From assembly GCA_002405405.1 (NCBI GenBank), contig DHLT01000197.1, positions 1 through 7,675 of the forward strand: DNA of 7,675 nucleotides, written 5' to 3'. Below the pieces are notes generated by a model. The model had not been told where the DNA came from and did not search any database. It worked only from the letters and a program-made list of their open reading frames with translations. Shown piece after piece: positions 1-6,411 of this stretch (position 1 is its first letter; each line of letters starts with the position of its first letter). Made by a program: the position numbers and the translations under genes. This DNA comes from Ignavibacteria bacterium UBA4661 (GTDB lineage Bacteria; Bacteroidota; Ignavibacteria; Kapaibacteriales; UBA4661).

Positions 1-48
1 GGCTGGAGAACTTGTTTCTGTTTTTCCACTTAGTGATTTTTTGCTCAT
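1..48 (-). CDS. N-terminal fragment of an unidentified protein, cut by the left edge
   Basis: Read leftward from an ATG whose complement is at 46-48, the sequence gives 16 codons without a stop, MSKKSLSGKTETSSPA, before the window ends. A GGAG Shine-Dalgarno sequence (complement at 54-57) sits 5 bases ahead of the ATG, which is the best ribosome site in the window, and a promoter candidate lies about 45 bases further upstream. The visible residues are basic and Ser/Thr-rich with no hydrophobic core, so this is not a signal peptide. It looks like a disordered cytosolic N-terminus. Too little is present to name a family. The call rests on the start context only. Confidence 0.5.
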   Translation of the reverse strand, partial: MSKKSLSGKTETSSPA

Positions 49-93
49 ACCAACTCCATATAAAACTTGTGATTGATGATAGACGATGATGAC

Positions 94-125
94 CAATAAT
101 ATGTAGCAGACTTTGTACTCTCAAA
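94..125 (-). promoter_or_regulatory. Possible Bacteroidota-type promoter for the leftward gene at 48
   Basis: On the minus strand TTTG (complement 122-125) is followed after 20 bases by TATTATTG (complement 94-101), a 7/8 match to the TAnnTTTG -7 element described for Bacteroidota. Transcription would start near 87, giving a leader of about 40 bases before the ATG at 48. The -33 box falls exactly in the loop of the inverted repeat at 105-138, an arrangement that would suit an operator. The consensus is short and A/T-rich, so a chance match is quite possible. Confidence 0.3.
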
Positions 126-138
126 AGAACAAAGTGCT
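105..138. repeat. Imperfect 13-bp inverted repeat around the leftward -33 candidate
   Basis: The stem is AGC (105-107) with GCT (136-138), ACTTTGT (110-116) with ACAAAGT (129-135), and TCT (119-121) with AGA (126-128), around a CAAA loop (122-125). Two-base bulges at 108-109 and 117-118 both lie on the left arm. No T-run follows on either strand, so it is not a standard terminator. It could be an operator or an RNA structure. Confidence 0.4.
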
Positions 139-283
139 TGATGATGCTGTATTAACTTATCTCAGCACAAAACAACTTTGTATCAAAGAAATTGATATTG
201 AAATTAGAGAAAATGCCCGTATGAAAAAGAAGAAAAAAAGTCTAAATTCGTCTTACGGAGATGCAAAGCAAAGTGCCGGTTAA
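113..283 (+). CDS. Weak candidate small ORF, 56 codons, TTG start
   Basis: The frame is open from 107 to a TAA at 281-283. Possible starts are TTG at 113 and GTG at 134; neither has a clear ribosome site. An ATG-ATG at 86-91 lies in the same frame but is cut off by a TAG at 104-106. The predicted peptide is highly charged, with an acidic stretch (EIDIEIRE) followed by a run of five lysines, and a mildly amphipathic middle. It resembles no family I recognise. It could be a small basic protein, the tail of a decayed gene, or chance. The hairpin at 277-290 overlaps its stop codon, which is slight support. It is divergent to the fragment at 1-48. Confidence 0.18.
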   Translation: MYSQKNKVLDDAVLTYLSTKQLCIKEIDIEIRENARMKKKKKSLNSSYGDAKQSAG

Positions 284-290
284 TAAACCG
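277..290. repeat. Short hairpin CGGTT-AATA-AACCG
   Basis: Perfect 5-bp arms (277-281 and 286-290) surround a 4-base loop. It overlaps the TAA of the weak ORF ending at 283. The following bases, TCTTGATAC, are not a proper T-run, so terminator function is doubtful. Confidence 0.25.
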
Positions 291-393
291 TCTTGATACA
301 TTCCTGCTTTGCCGACGAAGCAAAAACAGATGACAACGTGTGCATAACAATCAATCATAGTGATAATCATAGCAGTGTATATACCATGAGGAG

Positions 394-405
394 AGAGTAT
401 ACTCT
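394..405. promoter_or_regulatory. 12-bp perfect palindrome AGAGTATACTCT upstream of the PAS kinase
   Basis: AGAGTATACTCT is its own reverse complement. It lies 63 bases before the TTG start at 469, in non-coding sequence. The symmetry suits a dimeric DNA-binding protein. Its centre is about 46 bp (roughly four helical turns) from the centre of the palindrome at 438-454. Function is inferred from symmetry and position only. Confidence 0.35.
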
Positions 406-437
406 GCTGATCTGTAAGCCAAATAGTATTCGCATTT

Positions 438-454
438 AAATCAACAGTTGATTT
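438..454. promoter_or_regulatory. 17-bp perfect inverted repeat in the kinase leader
   Basis: AAATCAAC (438-445) and GTTGATTT (447-454) are exact reverse complements around a single A at 446. The repeat ends 14 bases before the TTG start at 469, just ahead of the only purine-rich ribosome-site candidate (AGGG, 456-459). As DNA it looks like an operator. As RNA it could fold into a 7-bp stem with a three-base loop next to the ribosome site and affect translation. Confidence 0.4.
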
Positions 455-468
455 TAGGGTAGCGGAAT

Positions 469-2331
469 TTGCTCGATTCTTCAGAACATAGTACCATTCT
501 TACAATGCTGTTACAGGATGATGTGCATAAAGATGCACTCTCTATCGGCATGAGTAACAGCATGTCGCCGGAAATGGATGCTCTTTATCGCGTTCTTTTT
601 GCAAATGTCCATGACGCTATTGCGCTTGTGGATATACAGTCCGGTTGCATTGTTGATGCTAACTCTGCATGGACAGAACTCTATGAATGCGAGCGTTCAC
701 AACTCATTGCGCAACAGCCATTACTCGTCTCCTTTTCTTCCGAACCGGAGGAAACAAAACTGGTGTTGATAGAATTACAACGAGGTTTAGAGTTGAAGCG
801 TATCCAGCGAAAGCATCGTTCGGCTTCGGGTCGTGAGTTTGTCGTTGAAAAATCTTGTATTCCTTTTATGCTTCAACGCAGACGCTTTGCGTATATCATC
901 ACACGTGATATCACTGACAAACTCAATGTCGAAAAGGCACTTCGCATTAGTGAAGAACAGTTTCGCACATTGGTACAAAATACCAAAGACGGCATCGTTA
1001 TTGTCGATATGCTGGGCATTCCCCGTTTTATGAATCCAGCCGCACAACGTCTGTTTGCACGTGAAGAACAAACAATGATCGGCAGTCCATTCGGCTTTCC
1101 TATTCTTGCACAACAAACAACGGAGATTGATATTATCGGACCTAATGGCACCTCTTCCGTATGTGAAATCGGCATTACCGAAACACGATGGAATGGAGAC
1201 AATGCTTACATCGTCCTTATGCATGACATTACGGATCGTAAAAAAGCAGAAGATGAAATGCGCCGTAGCGAGGAAAAATTTCGTCTGCTTTCCGAAGCAA
1301 TGCGCGACATGGTGTGTCTGCATGCTCCTGACGGTACTTACTTGTATGTTTCACCTTCTTCTTATGATTTGCTCGGTTACACACCCGAAGAAATGATCGG
1401 AAAAAACCCGTACGATCTCTTTCATCCAGAAGATTTGCACACAATCAAACAAACAGCGCATATTCCTGTCGTCGAAGGCGCACGTGATGTTGTTACAGAA
1501 TATCGTATTCGTCGAAAAGATGAGGAATATGTTTGGTTTGAAACGATTAACCATCCCATTCAAGATGACTATGGTCGTGTAGTAAGTATTCAAACTGCTT
1601 CACGTAATATCACCGAACGTAAGCACGCTGAACAAAAAATACGTGCGTCCCTTGAAGAAAAAGAAATTCTCCGGCGCGAGGTCTATCATCGTGTTAAAAA
1701 CAATCTTCAAATCGTATCAAGTTTGCTTCACTTACAATCTGAAGTTATTACTGACGAACATATTCTTGGTATTCTCAAAGAGAGCAGAAATCGTGTCCAA
1801 TCAATGGCATTGGTGCATGAGCGTTTGTATCAATCAACCGATCTTTCGAAAATTGATTTTCGTGAATATGTACGTACACTAACATCGGAATTGCTTTATG
1901 CCTTTAATGCGTCGCAACGACAAATCAGCCTAAACGTTATTGCACATGATGTTTTTCTCACTATTACAACAGCGATTCCTTGCGGACTTATTCTGAATGA
2001 ATTGATTACCAATGCCTTGAAATATGCTTTTGGCCATCGAGTCGGTGGTACTATTTTTATTGAAATGGAACACATTGTTTCTGAATCTCAGGAACGAGAC
2101 GATCACGATCATCATCGTTCGCAGAAATATCGTTTGACTGTAGCTGATAATGGTATCGGATTACCGGAGGCAATTATGAAAAATCTCAATGCCGCTCCCC
2201 GTGCTTACACACGTACAACCTTAGGCTTACATCTCGTTCATATCCTTTCCCGTCAAATGAATGCTTTGTTTCATGTTGGCAGCCATTCTGAAAATGGCGG
2301 TACGCGATTTACCATTGAATTCACAGAATAG
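469..2331 (+). CDS. Soluble triple-PAS sensor histidine kinase, HisKA_2 class
   Basis: A 620-residue kinase with no membrane segment, so a cytosolic sensor. Three PAS domains lie at about 38-155, 160-262 and 267-388, each ending in a typical D/N-I-T-[DE]-[RK] linker. The HisKA_2 domain starts near 400 with the phosphoacceptor His407 in EVYHRVKNNLQ. The ATPase domain follows: N box Asn510-Glu511 to Asn515, G1 box DNGIGLP at 560-566, G2 box TLGLHLV at 584-590, ending at a TAG stop. A charged, His/Asp-rich insert (about 537-553) precedes the last strand before the G1 box. Ligands of the PAS domains cannot be read from sequence. The start is uncertain: TTG at 469 is the longest choice, since a TAG at 460-462 closes the frame, while in-frame ATGs at 505, 550, 562 and 574 would still keep all three PAS domains. 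The receiver-kinase hybrid downstream is its probable partner. Confidence 0.93.
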   Translation: MLDSSEHSTILTMLLQDDVHKDALSIGMSNSMSPEMDALYRVLFANVHDAIALVDIQSGCIVDANSAWTELYECERSQLIAQQPLLVSFSSEPEETKLVLIELQRGLELKRIQRKHRSASGREFVVEKSCIPFMLQRRRFAYIITRDITDKLNVEKALRISEEQFRTLVQNTKDGIVIVDMLGIPRFMNPAAQRLFAREEQTMIGSPFGFPILAQQTTEIDIIGPNGTSSVCEIGITETRWNGDNAYIVLMHDITDRKKAEDEMRRSEEKFRLLSEAMRDMVCLHAPDGTYLYVSPSSYDLLGYTPEEMIGKNPYDLFHPEDLHTIKQTAHIPVVEGARDVVTEYRIRRKDEEYVWFETINHPIQDDYGRVVSIQTASRNITERKHAEQKIRASLEEKEILRREVYHRVKNNLQIVSSLLHLQSEVITDEHILGILKESRNRVQSMALVHERLYQSTDLSKIDFREYVRTLTSELLYAFNASQRQISLNVIAHDVFLTITTAIPCGLILNELITNALKYAFGHRVGGTIFIEMEHIVSESQERDDHDHHRSQKYRLTVADNGIGLPEAIMKNLNAAPRAYTRTTLGLHLVHILSRQMNALFHVGSHSENGGTRFTIEFTE

Positions 2332-2437
2332 AATCATGCAGATATAGAACAATAATGTGCAACAACCTGTATATTGCCTTTTCTCATAAACATACAATTC
2401 ATACTTTACCAAATACACCAATACCACATTGATTTTT

Positions 2438-3649
2438 ATGCAACCGATGCTCTCGCCACTCACTGAGATTGCTTCTACACTTTCGACTCTGTCGTTTTCT
2501 CCACCGCGTCTTGCAGGTAAGTCGAAGAACAGTTCTTCATCAACAATACTTCCTCATCCTGTACGAGTGTACATCGTTGAAGACGAAGCAATTATTGCTG
2601 ATGACTTGCAACGTGTCCTTGAGCGTATGGGCTATATTGTGCTCGGTACGTCCTCTACCGGGCTTGACGCTATCGCCAATATCATCGAAACACAACCCGA
2701 CATTGTTATGATGGACATCATGCTCAAGGGTGATCTCGACGGCATTGCGACCGTTGACAAACTCTACGAAGATTATCAATGTCCTGTGATATACTTAACA
2801 GCTTATGCCGATGAAAAAACTCTTCGTCGTGCTAAACTGACCGAACCTTTTGGCTACATTCTTAAGCCTTTTATGGATCGAGAGGTCTATGCAACCATTG
2901 AGACTGCTTTATATAAATTTCAAATGGAACGACGCTTGGCGGAGAGTGAATTTAAGCTCCGCGAATTGAATCAAGCCAAAGACAAACTTTTTTCAATTGT
3001 ATCGCATGACCTACGCAATCAGGTATTTGGTTTAACCAGCATGACCAATTTCCTTTCAAAAAAATTCGTGGAGTTAGAGCAAGAAGAATCAAAAGAAATG
3101 ATTGATACGATTCATCATGCCGTCAAACATTTGTATAATCTCCTTGATAATCTTCTGCAATGGGCACAAGTGCAGACAAGCGGTATTCAATTCAAACCCC
3201 ACGACATGGATATGGCACATATTGTGCGCCATGCTGTCGAAGCATACCAAGAAAATCTCCGTATGAAATCGATCACTCTCATCAATCAAGCTCAGGAAGA
3301 ATGTGTGATGCGTGGTGATAGCCAGCTCCTGCTTTCTGCCTTGCAAAATCTTCTTTCGAATGCAATTAAATTCACACCAGTAGGAGGATTTATTACGATC
3401 ACGGCAACAGCTACACCTACACATGTTGATGTTGCAATTGCCGATACCGGTATCGGGATGAACAAATCTGAAATTGAAGAACTTCTTGCCGAAACACACC
3501 ACCACTCGCGACGCGGCACACAAAATGAACGCGGCACAGGTCTCGGACTTATTCTTGCCAAGGAATTTATCGAATTACACAATGGATCATTGTCGATCCA
3601 AAGTATTCCCCAAATTGGTACAACATGTACGATCTCTGTGCCTCGTTGA
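2438..3649 (+). CDS. Hybrid signalling protein: receiver domain + HisKA histidine kinase
   Basis: Counting from the ATG at 2438 (403 residues), a Ser-rich tail (1-40) precedes a complete receiver domain (43-160): acidic pair Glu48-Asp49, phosphoacceptor Asp93, Thr121 and Lys143 in LKP. A helical linker leads to a HisKA domain with His190 in SIVSHDLRN, then an HATPase with N box Asn304-Asn308, G1 DTGIG from 336 and G2 GTGLGL at 366-371. All catalytic residues are present. Position H+5, usually Pro in HisKA kinases, is Gln195. The receiver (the stretch TEPFGYILKPF) is of the type often seen beside PAS/HisKA_2 kinases, so it probably takes phosphate from the upstream kinase and controls this protein's own kinase. 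There is no DNA-binding output and no membrane segment. TTG at 2429 and ATG at 2447 are alternative starts; none has a visible ribosome site. GTG at 2567 would remove the tail. Confidence 0.9.
   Translation: MQPMLSPLTEIASTLSTLSFSPPRLAGKSKNSSSSTILPHPVRVYIVEDEAIIADDLQRVLERMGYIVLGTSSTGLDAIANIIETQPDIVMMDIMLKGDLDGIATVDKLYEDYQCPVIYLTAYADEKTLRRAKLTEPFGYILKPFMDREVYATIETALYKFQMERRLAESEFKLRELNQAKDKLFSIVSHDLRNQVFGLTSMTNFLSKKFVELEQEESKEMIDTIHHAVKHLYNLLDNLLQWAQVQTSGIQFKPHDMDMAHIVRHAVEAYQENLRMKSITLINQAQEECVMRGDSQLLLSALQNLLSNAIKFTPVGGFITITATATPTHVDVAIADTGIGMNKSEIEELLAETHHHSRRGTQNERGTGLGLILAKEFIELHNGSLSIQSIPQIGTTCTISVPR
2524..2538. repeat. 15-bp perfect inverted repeat in the 5' end of the hybrid kinase gene
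   Basis: GAAGAAC (2524-2530) and GTTCTTC (2532-2538) are exact reverse complements around A2531. It lies in the codons for the low-complexity Ser-rich tail, before the receiver domain. A second short repeat, TGTAC-GAGT-GTACA, follows at 2560-2573. Both could be structure within the early coding RNA or by-products of codon choice. Confidence 0.3.
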
Positions 3650-3708
3650 TAGATACATTTAGTCTCGTACATCAATTGCACACAAAGGTCGTAAAGAAGA
3701 AATCAGCA

Positions 3709-3738
3709 CAAAGAAACATGATGTGCATCATATCTTTG
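3709..3738. repeat. Interrupted hairpin between the hybrid kinase and murB
   Basis: CAAAGA (3709-3714) pairs with TCTTTG (3733-3738), and ATGATG (3718-3723) with CATCAT (3726-3731), separated by a 3x1 internal loop. No T-run follows on the plus strand, so it is not a canonical terminator. The right arm contains TATCTTTG (3731-3738), a match to the Bacteroidota -7 element TAnnTTTG, 46 bases before the murB start. I see no matching -33 TTTG upstream, so promoter assignment is weak. It occupies the 135-bp spacer that separates the signalling genes from murB. Confidence 0.35.
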
Positions 3739-3784
3739 CACTTATAACAGTTGTCTTGTTCATGTTTCTCCTGTTTCATTCTTC

Positions 3785-4801
3785 ATGGTTGATCTTCATT
3801 CGCTCACGACTTTTGGTGTGCCTGCGACAGCCGACACCTTGATTCACGCCGATACACCCGAAATACTTCTTTCAGCTCTCCGTACAGCTCATGGAGCCAA
3901 TACCCCATGGCTTGTTCTTGGCGGAGGAAGTAATATTCTTTTCACAAAGCATTTTTCGGGTACGATTATTCGTAATGAACTTCACGGCATTCATATTGTC
4001 GAGGAAACAGAACACCATGTAATCATTGATATTGAAGCAGGTGAGAATTGGCATACTATCGTAACCTACTGTGTTGAGCGCAATTGGAGTGGTATCGAGA
4101 ACTTAGCTCTTATTCCCGGCACTGTTGGAGCGGCTCCGGTACAAAATATCGGTGCATATGGCGTAGAATTACGCGAAGTTCTTGTCAGCGTTACGGGCTA
4201 TGATATACCGCAAGACACCATTCGTACACTTTCTAATGAGGAATGTGGATTTGGCTACCGTAATAGTATCTTCAAGCAGGAATTGAAAGGTCATTTTGTG
4301 ATAATGTCCGTGCGATTGCAATTATCCAAACAACCACAACTGCGCACCAACTATGGTTCGGTTGAAATGCTTCTCAAACATATTCCTATAGCAGAGCGTA
4401 CGATCCGCGATGTATATGATACCGTCATTCTCATTCGCAAAAGCAAATTGCCCGATCCAGCACAGATTGGCAATGCAGGTTCATTCTTCAAGAATCCTGA
4501 GATCCCTTCAACACATGCCCATGAGATTTTAGCGGAGTATCCATCAGCCCCAATTTTTCCTCTGCCCAATGGTAAAACAAAAGTTCCGGCGGGATGGCTC
4601 ATCGAAACACTTGGTTGGAAGGGCTATCGCAATACCGATACAGGATCGGGTTATGCAGGCGTACACAGCGATCAAGCATTGGTTTTAGTTAATCATGGTG
4701 GTGCACAAGGCAAAGAGATTCAAGATCTTGCTGAATCTATACGCAAATCAGTCTGGCAGAAATTTTCTATTCTTCTCGAAACAGAAGTGAATATCCTCTA
4801 A
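3785..4801 (+). CDS. murB: UDP-N-acetylenolpyruvoylglucosamine reductase (MurB)
   Basis: MurB is the cytosolic FAD enzyme that uses NADPH to reduce UDP-GlcNAc-enolpyruvate to UDP-MurNAc, the second committed step of peptidoglycan precursor synthesis. The 338 residues match the E. coli-like form (342 aa). FAD-binding motifs are LGGGSNIL (45-52) and PGTVGAAPVQNIGAYG (111-126). The catalytic residues known from E. coli are conserved: Arg159 in GYRNS, the proton-donating Ser233 in GNAGSFFKNP, and Glu334 in the C-terminal LETEV. It starts at the ATG at 3785, after a pyrimidine-rich leader without a ribosome site. The enzyme's N-terminal SLTTFG motif appears at residues 6-11, so this start is right. 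The stop is 36 bp before the M20 peptidase, suggesting co-transcription. No frameshift or missing residue is seen. Confidence 0.97.
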   Translation: MVDLHSLTTFGVPATADTLIHADTPEILLSALRTAHGANTPWLVLGGGSNILFTKHFSGTIIRNELHGIHIVEETEHHVIIDIEAGENWHTIVTYCVERNWSGIENLALIPGTVGAAPVQNIGAYGVELREVLVSVTGYDIPQDTIRTLSNEECGFGYRNSIFKQELKGHFVIMSVRLQLSKQPQLRTNYGSVEMLLKHIPIAERTIRDVYDTVILIRKSKLPDPAQIGNAGSFFKNPEIPSTHAHEILAEYPSAPIFPLPNGKTKVPAGWLIETLGWKGYRNTDTGSGYAGVHSDQALVLVNHGGAQGKEIQDLAESIRKSVWQKFSILLETEVNIL

Positions 4802-4837
4802 CTCTTTCATGTTCCACCGACTATCCGGGTAGATCTC

Positions 4838-6382
4838 ATGAATTATATTTTTCTACTTATTGTTGGACTGCTTACCATGTCAGCAACAAGTTATGCACAA
4901 CTCTCGCCTGCTGTGCAAAAAGTTCGAGAATACCGGATGGCACACGAACATACGATCATACAAGAATTTCGAGAGTTTCTTACCTTACCTAATCTGGCAA
5001 CCGATAGTATCAATATCTTACGCAATGCACAGTTCCTTATCCGCATGATGCAACAGCGTGGCATTGCGAATGTACAATTGCTTCGTGGCACAAAGTCCTC
5101 AGCTCCGCCTGCAGTCTATGGCGAAGTGATTGTCCCCGGTGCAACGCGTACACTTGTGCTATATGCGCACTACGATGGGCAACCCGTGAATCCTTCGGAG
5201 TGGGTCGAAGGAAGCAAACCTTTTGCTCCGATTCTCCGCACAGCCGCTCTTGATAAAGGTGGTACGACAGTTGAATTTCCTACCGGACCTACGCACTTCA
5301 ACCCTGAATATCGCATCTATGCACGCTCTGCATCCGATGACAAAGCCGGTGTACTTGCTATTCTTGAAGCATATTCCGGCTTGCGCAAAAGCAATATTAC
5401 GCCAACTATCAACATCAAATTTTTCTTCGAGGGTGAAGAGGAATATGGATCACCCAATCTGGGTGATATTCTTGCGACCCATAGTGCACTACTTCAATCT
5501 GATGGTTGGGTCATCTGCGATGGTCCGGTACATCAATCAGGACGCAAGCAAGTCGTTTGCGGTGTACGTGGCGATGTAGGCATGGAGATTACCGTCTATG
5601 GTCCGAAGCGTCCGTTGCACAGTGGGCATTATGGTAATTGGGTGCCGAATCCTGCACAAAAATTAGCAACTCTCCTTGCCGGTATGAAGGACGCTCATGG
5701 TACTGTACTTATTGATGATTTTTACACGGATGCTACTCCATTCACGCAAGAAGAACGCGATGCTATTCGTGCCATTCCACATATTGAAGAGCAATTACAA
5801 CGAGAGTTTGGTATTGCTAAGCCCGATGGTGCAGGCAAAAATCTCCTTGAATTACTCAATCTTCCTTCGCTGAATATCAATGGTTTGCGCAGTGCTAATG
5901 TCGGCACAATGGTGGCGAATGTTATTCCTACACAAGCAATTGCCGCCCTTGACTTACGACTTGTTCTTGGTAATGATTGGCAGCGACAGATAGGTAAAGT
6001 CAAGCGTCATATCGAAAAAATGGGGTATTATGTTCTCGATCGTGAGCCAACTGACAGCGAGCGTATACAACATTCTCATATTGCAAAAGTACGCGTTGCA
6101 TCGGGCTATAATGCCCAGCGTACACCGCTACGACATCCTCTTGCACAGTCCGTTGTTAAAGCAGTGCAAACAAGTTCCGAAGAACCTATTGTTGTCGTTC
6201 CTACCCTCGGTGGCAGTTTACCTTTGTACTTGTTTGAAAGCATTCTCAAGACAACAACAGTCACGGTTCCGATTGCTAATCATGACAATAATCAACATGC
6301 CGAGAATGAAAATATCCGCTTGCAAAATTTATGGAACGGCATCGAAACCTTTGCAGCCATTATGTCCATGCAACCACGTTGA
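4838..6382 (+). CDS. Secreted M20-family metallo-dipeptidase
   Basis: A 514-residue member of the M20 zinc peptidases, in the carnosinase-like dipeptidase branch (CNDP2 is about 475 aa). Residues 1-20 are a signal peptide with a hydrophobic core and probable cleavage SYA|Q21, so it should act in the periplasm or outside, unlike cytosolic CNDP2. Metal and catalytic residues are all recognisable: His111 and Asp113 in YAHYDGQP, bridging Asp167 in SASDDKAG, Glu201 (base) and Glu202 in FFFEGEEEYGS, Asp228 in ICDGP, and His487 near the C-terminus. The lid motif PLHSGHYGN carries His261, the residue contributed across the dimer in this family. It probably trims dipeptides or short peptides; the exact substrate cannot be read. 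The adjacency to murB hints at, but does not show, a role with cell-wall peptides. It converges with the minus-strand permease gene, 29 bp between stops. Confidence 0.92.
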   Translation: MNYIFLLIVGLLTMSATSYAQLSPAVQKVREYRMAHEHTIIQEFREFLTLPNLATDSINILRNAQFLIRMMQQRGIANVQLLRGTKSSAPPAVYGEVIVPGATRTLVLYAHYDGQPVNPSEWVEGSKPFAPILRTAALDKGGTTVEFPTGPTHFNPEYRIYARSASDDKAGVLAILEAYSGLRKSNITPTINIKFFFEGEEEYGSPNLGDILATHSALLQSDGWVICDGPVHQSGRKQVVCGVRGDVGMEITVYGPKRPLHSGHYGNWVPNPAQKLATLLAGMKDAHGTVLIDDFYTDATPFTQEERDAIRAIPHIEEQLQREFGIAKPDGAGKNLLELLNLPSLNINGLRSANVGTMVANVIPTQAIAALDLRLVLGNDWQRQIGKVKRHIEKMGYYVLDREPTDSERIQHSHIAKVRVASGYNAQRTPLRHPLAQSVVKAVQTSSEEPIVVVPTLGGSLPLYLFESILKTTTVTVPIANHDNNQHAENENIRLQNLWNGIETFAAIMSMQPR

Positions 6383-6389
6383 GGAAAGA

Positions 6390-6402
6390 CCATCAACGAT
6401 GG
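6390..6402. terminator. Weak hairpin in the 29-bp gap between convergent genes
   Basis: CCATC (6390-6394) and GATGG (6398-6402) form a perfect 5-bp stem with an AAC loop, between the stop of the peptidase (6382) and that of the permease (6412). On the minus strand the stem is followed by TCTTTCCTC, a moderately T-rich tail; on the plus strand no T-run follows. Position favours a terminator, mainly for the leftward operon, but the stem is short. Confidence 0.3.
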
Positions 6403-6411
6403 CGCAGAAGT

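Noticed and set aside
75..94. Imperfect 10-bp tandem repeat GATGATAGAC/GATGATGACC
   Set aside because: Two copies only, one of them imperfect; readily explained by chance in simple sequence.
305..322. TGCTT...AAGCA hairpin followed by an A-run
   Set aside because: Only a 5-bp stem with an 8-base loop and no T-run on the exit side of either strand.
787..1323. Long antisense frame (178 codons) opposite the PAS kinase
   Set aside because: It lies wholly inside a gene with clear domain homology, and its translation is Cys/His-rich with no recognisable domain, as expected for a shadow frame.
3089..3523. Antisense frame (144 codons) opposite the hybrid kinase
   Set aside because: Shadow of the HisKA/HATPase coding sequence; no start signal and no family resemblance.
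438..3752. Shared AACAGTT core at 444-450, 2528-2534 and 3746-3752
   Set aside because: The first two are centres of inverted repeats with different flanks, the third is not symmetric, and the complement also occurs inside the AtuA-like gene. The count is only modestly above chance for a 7-mer, so I do not treat it as a common operator.
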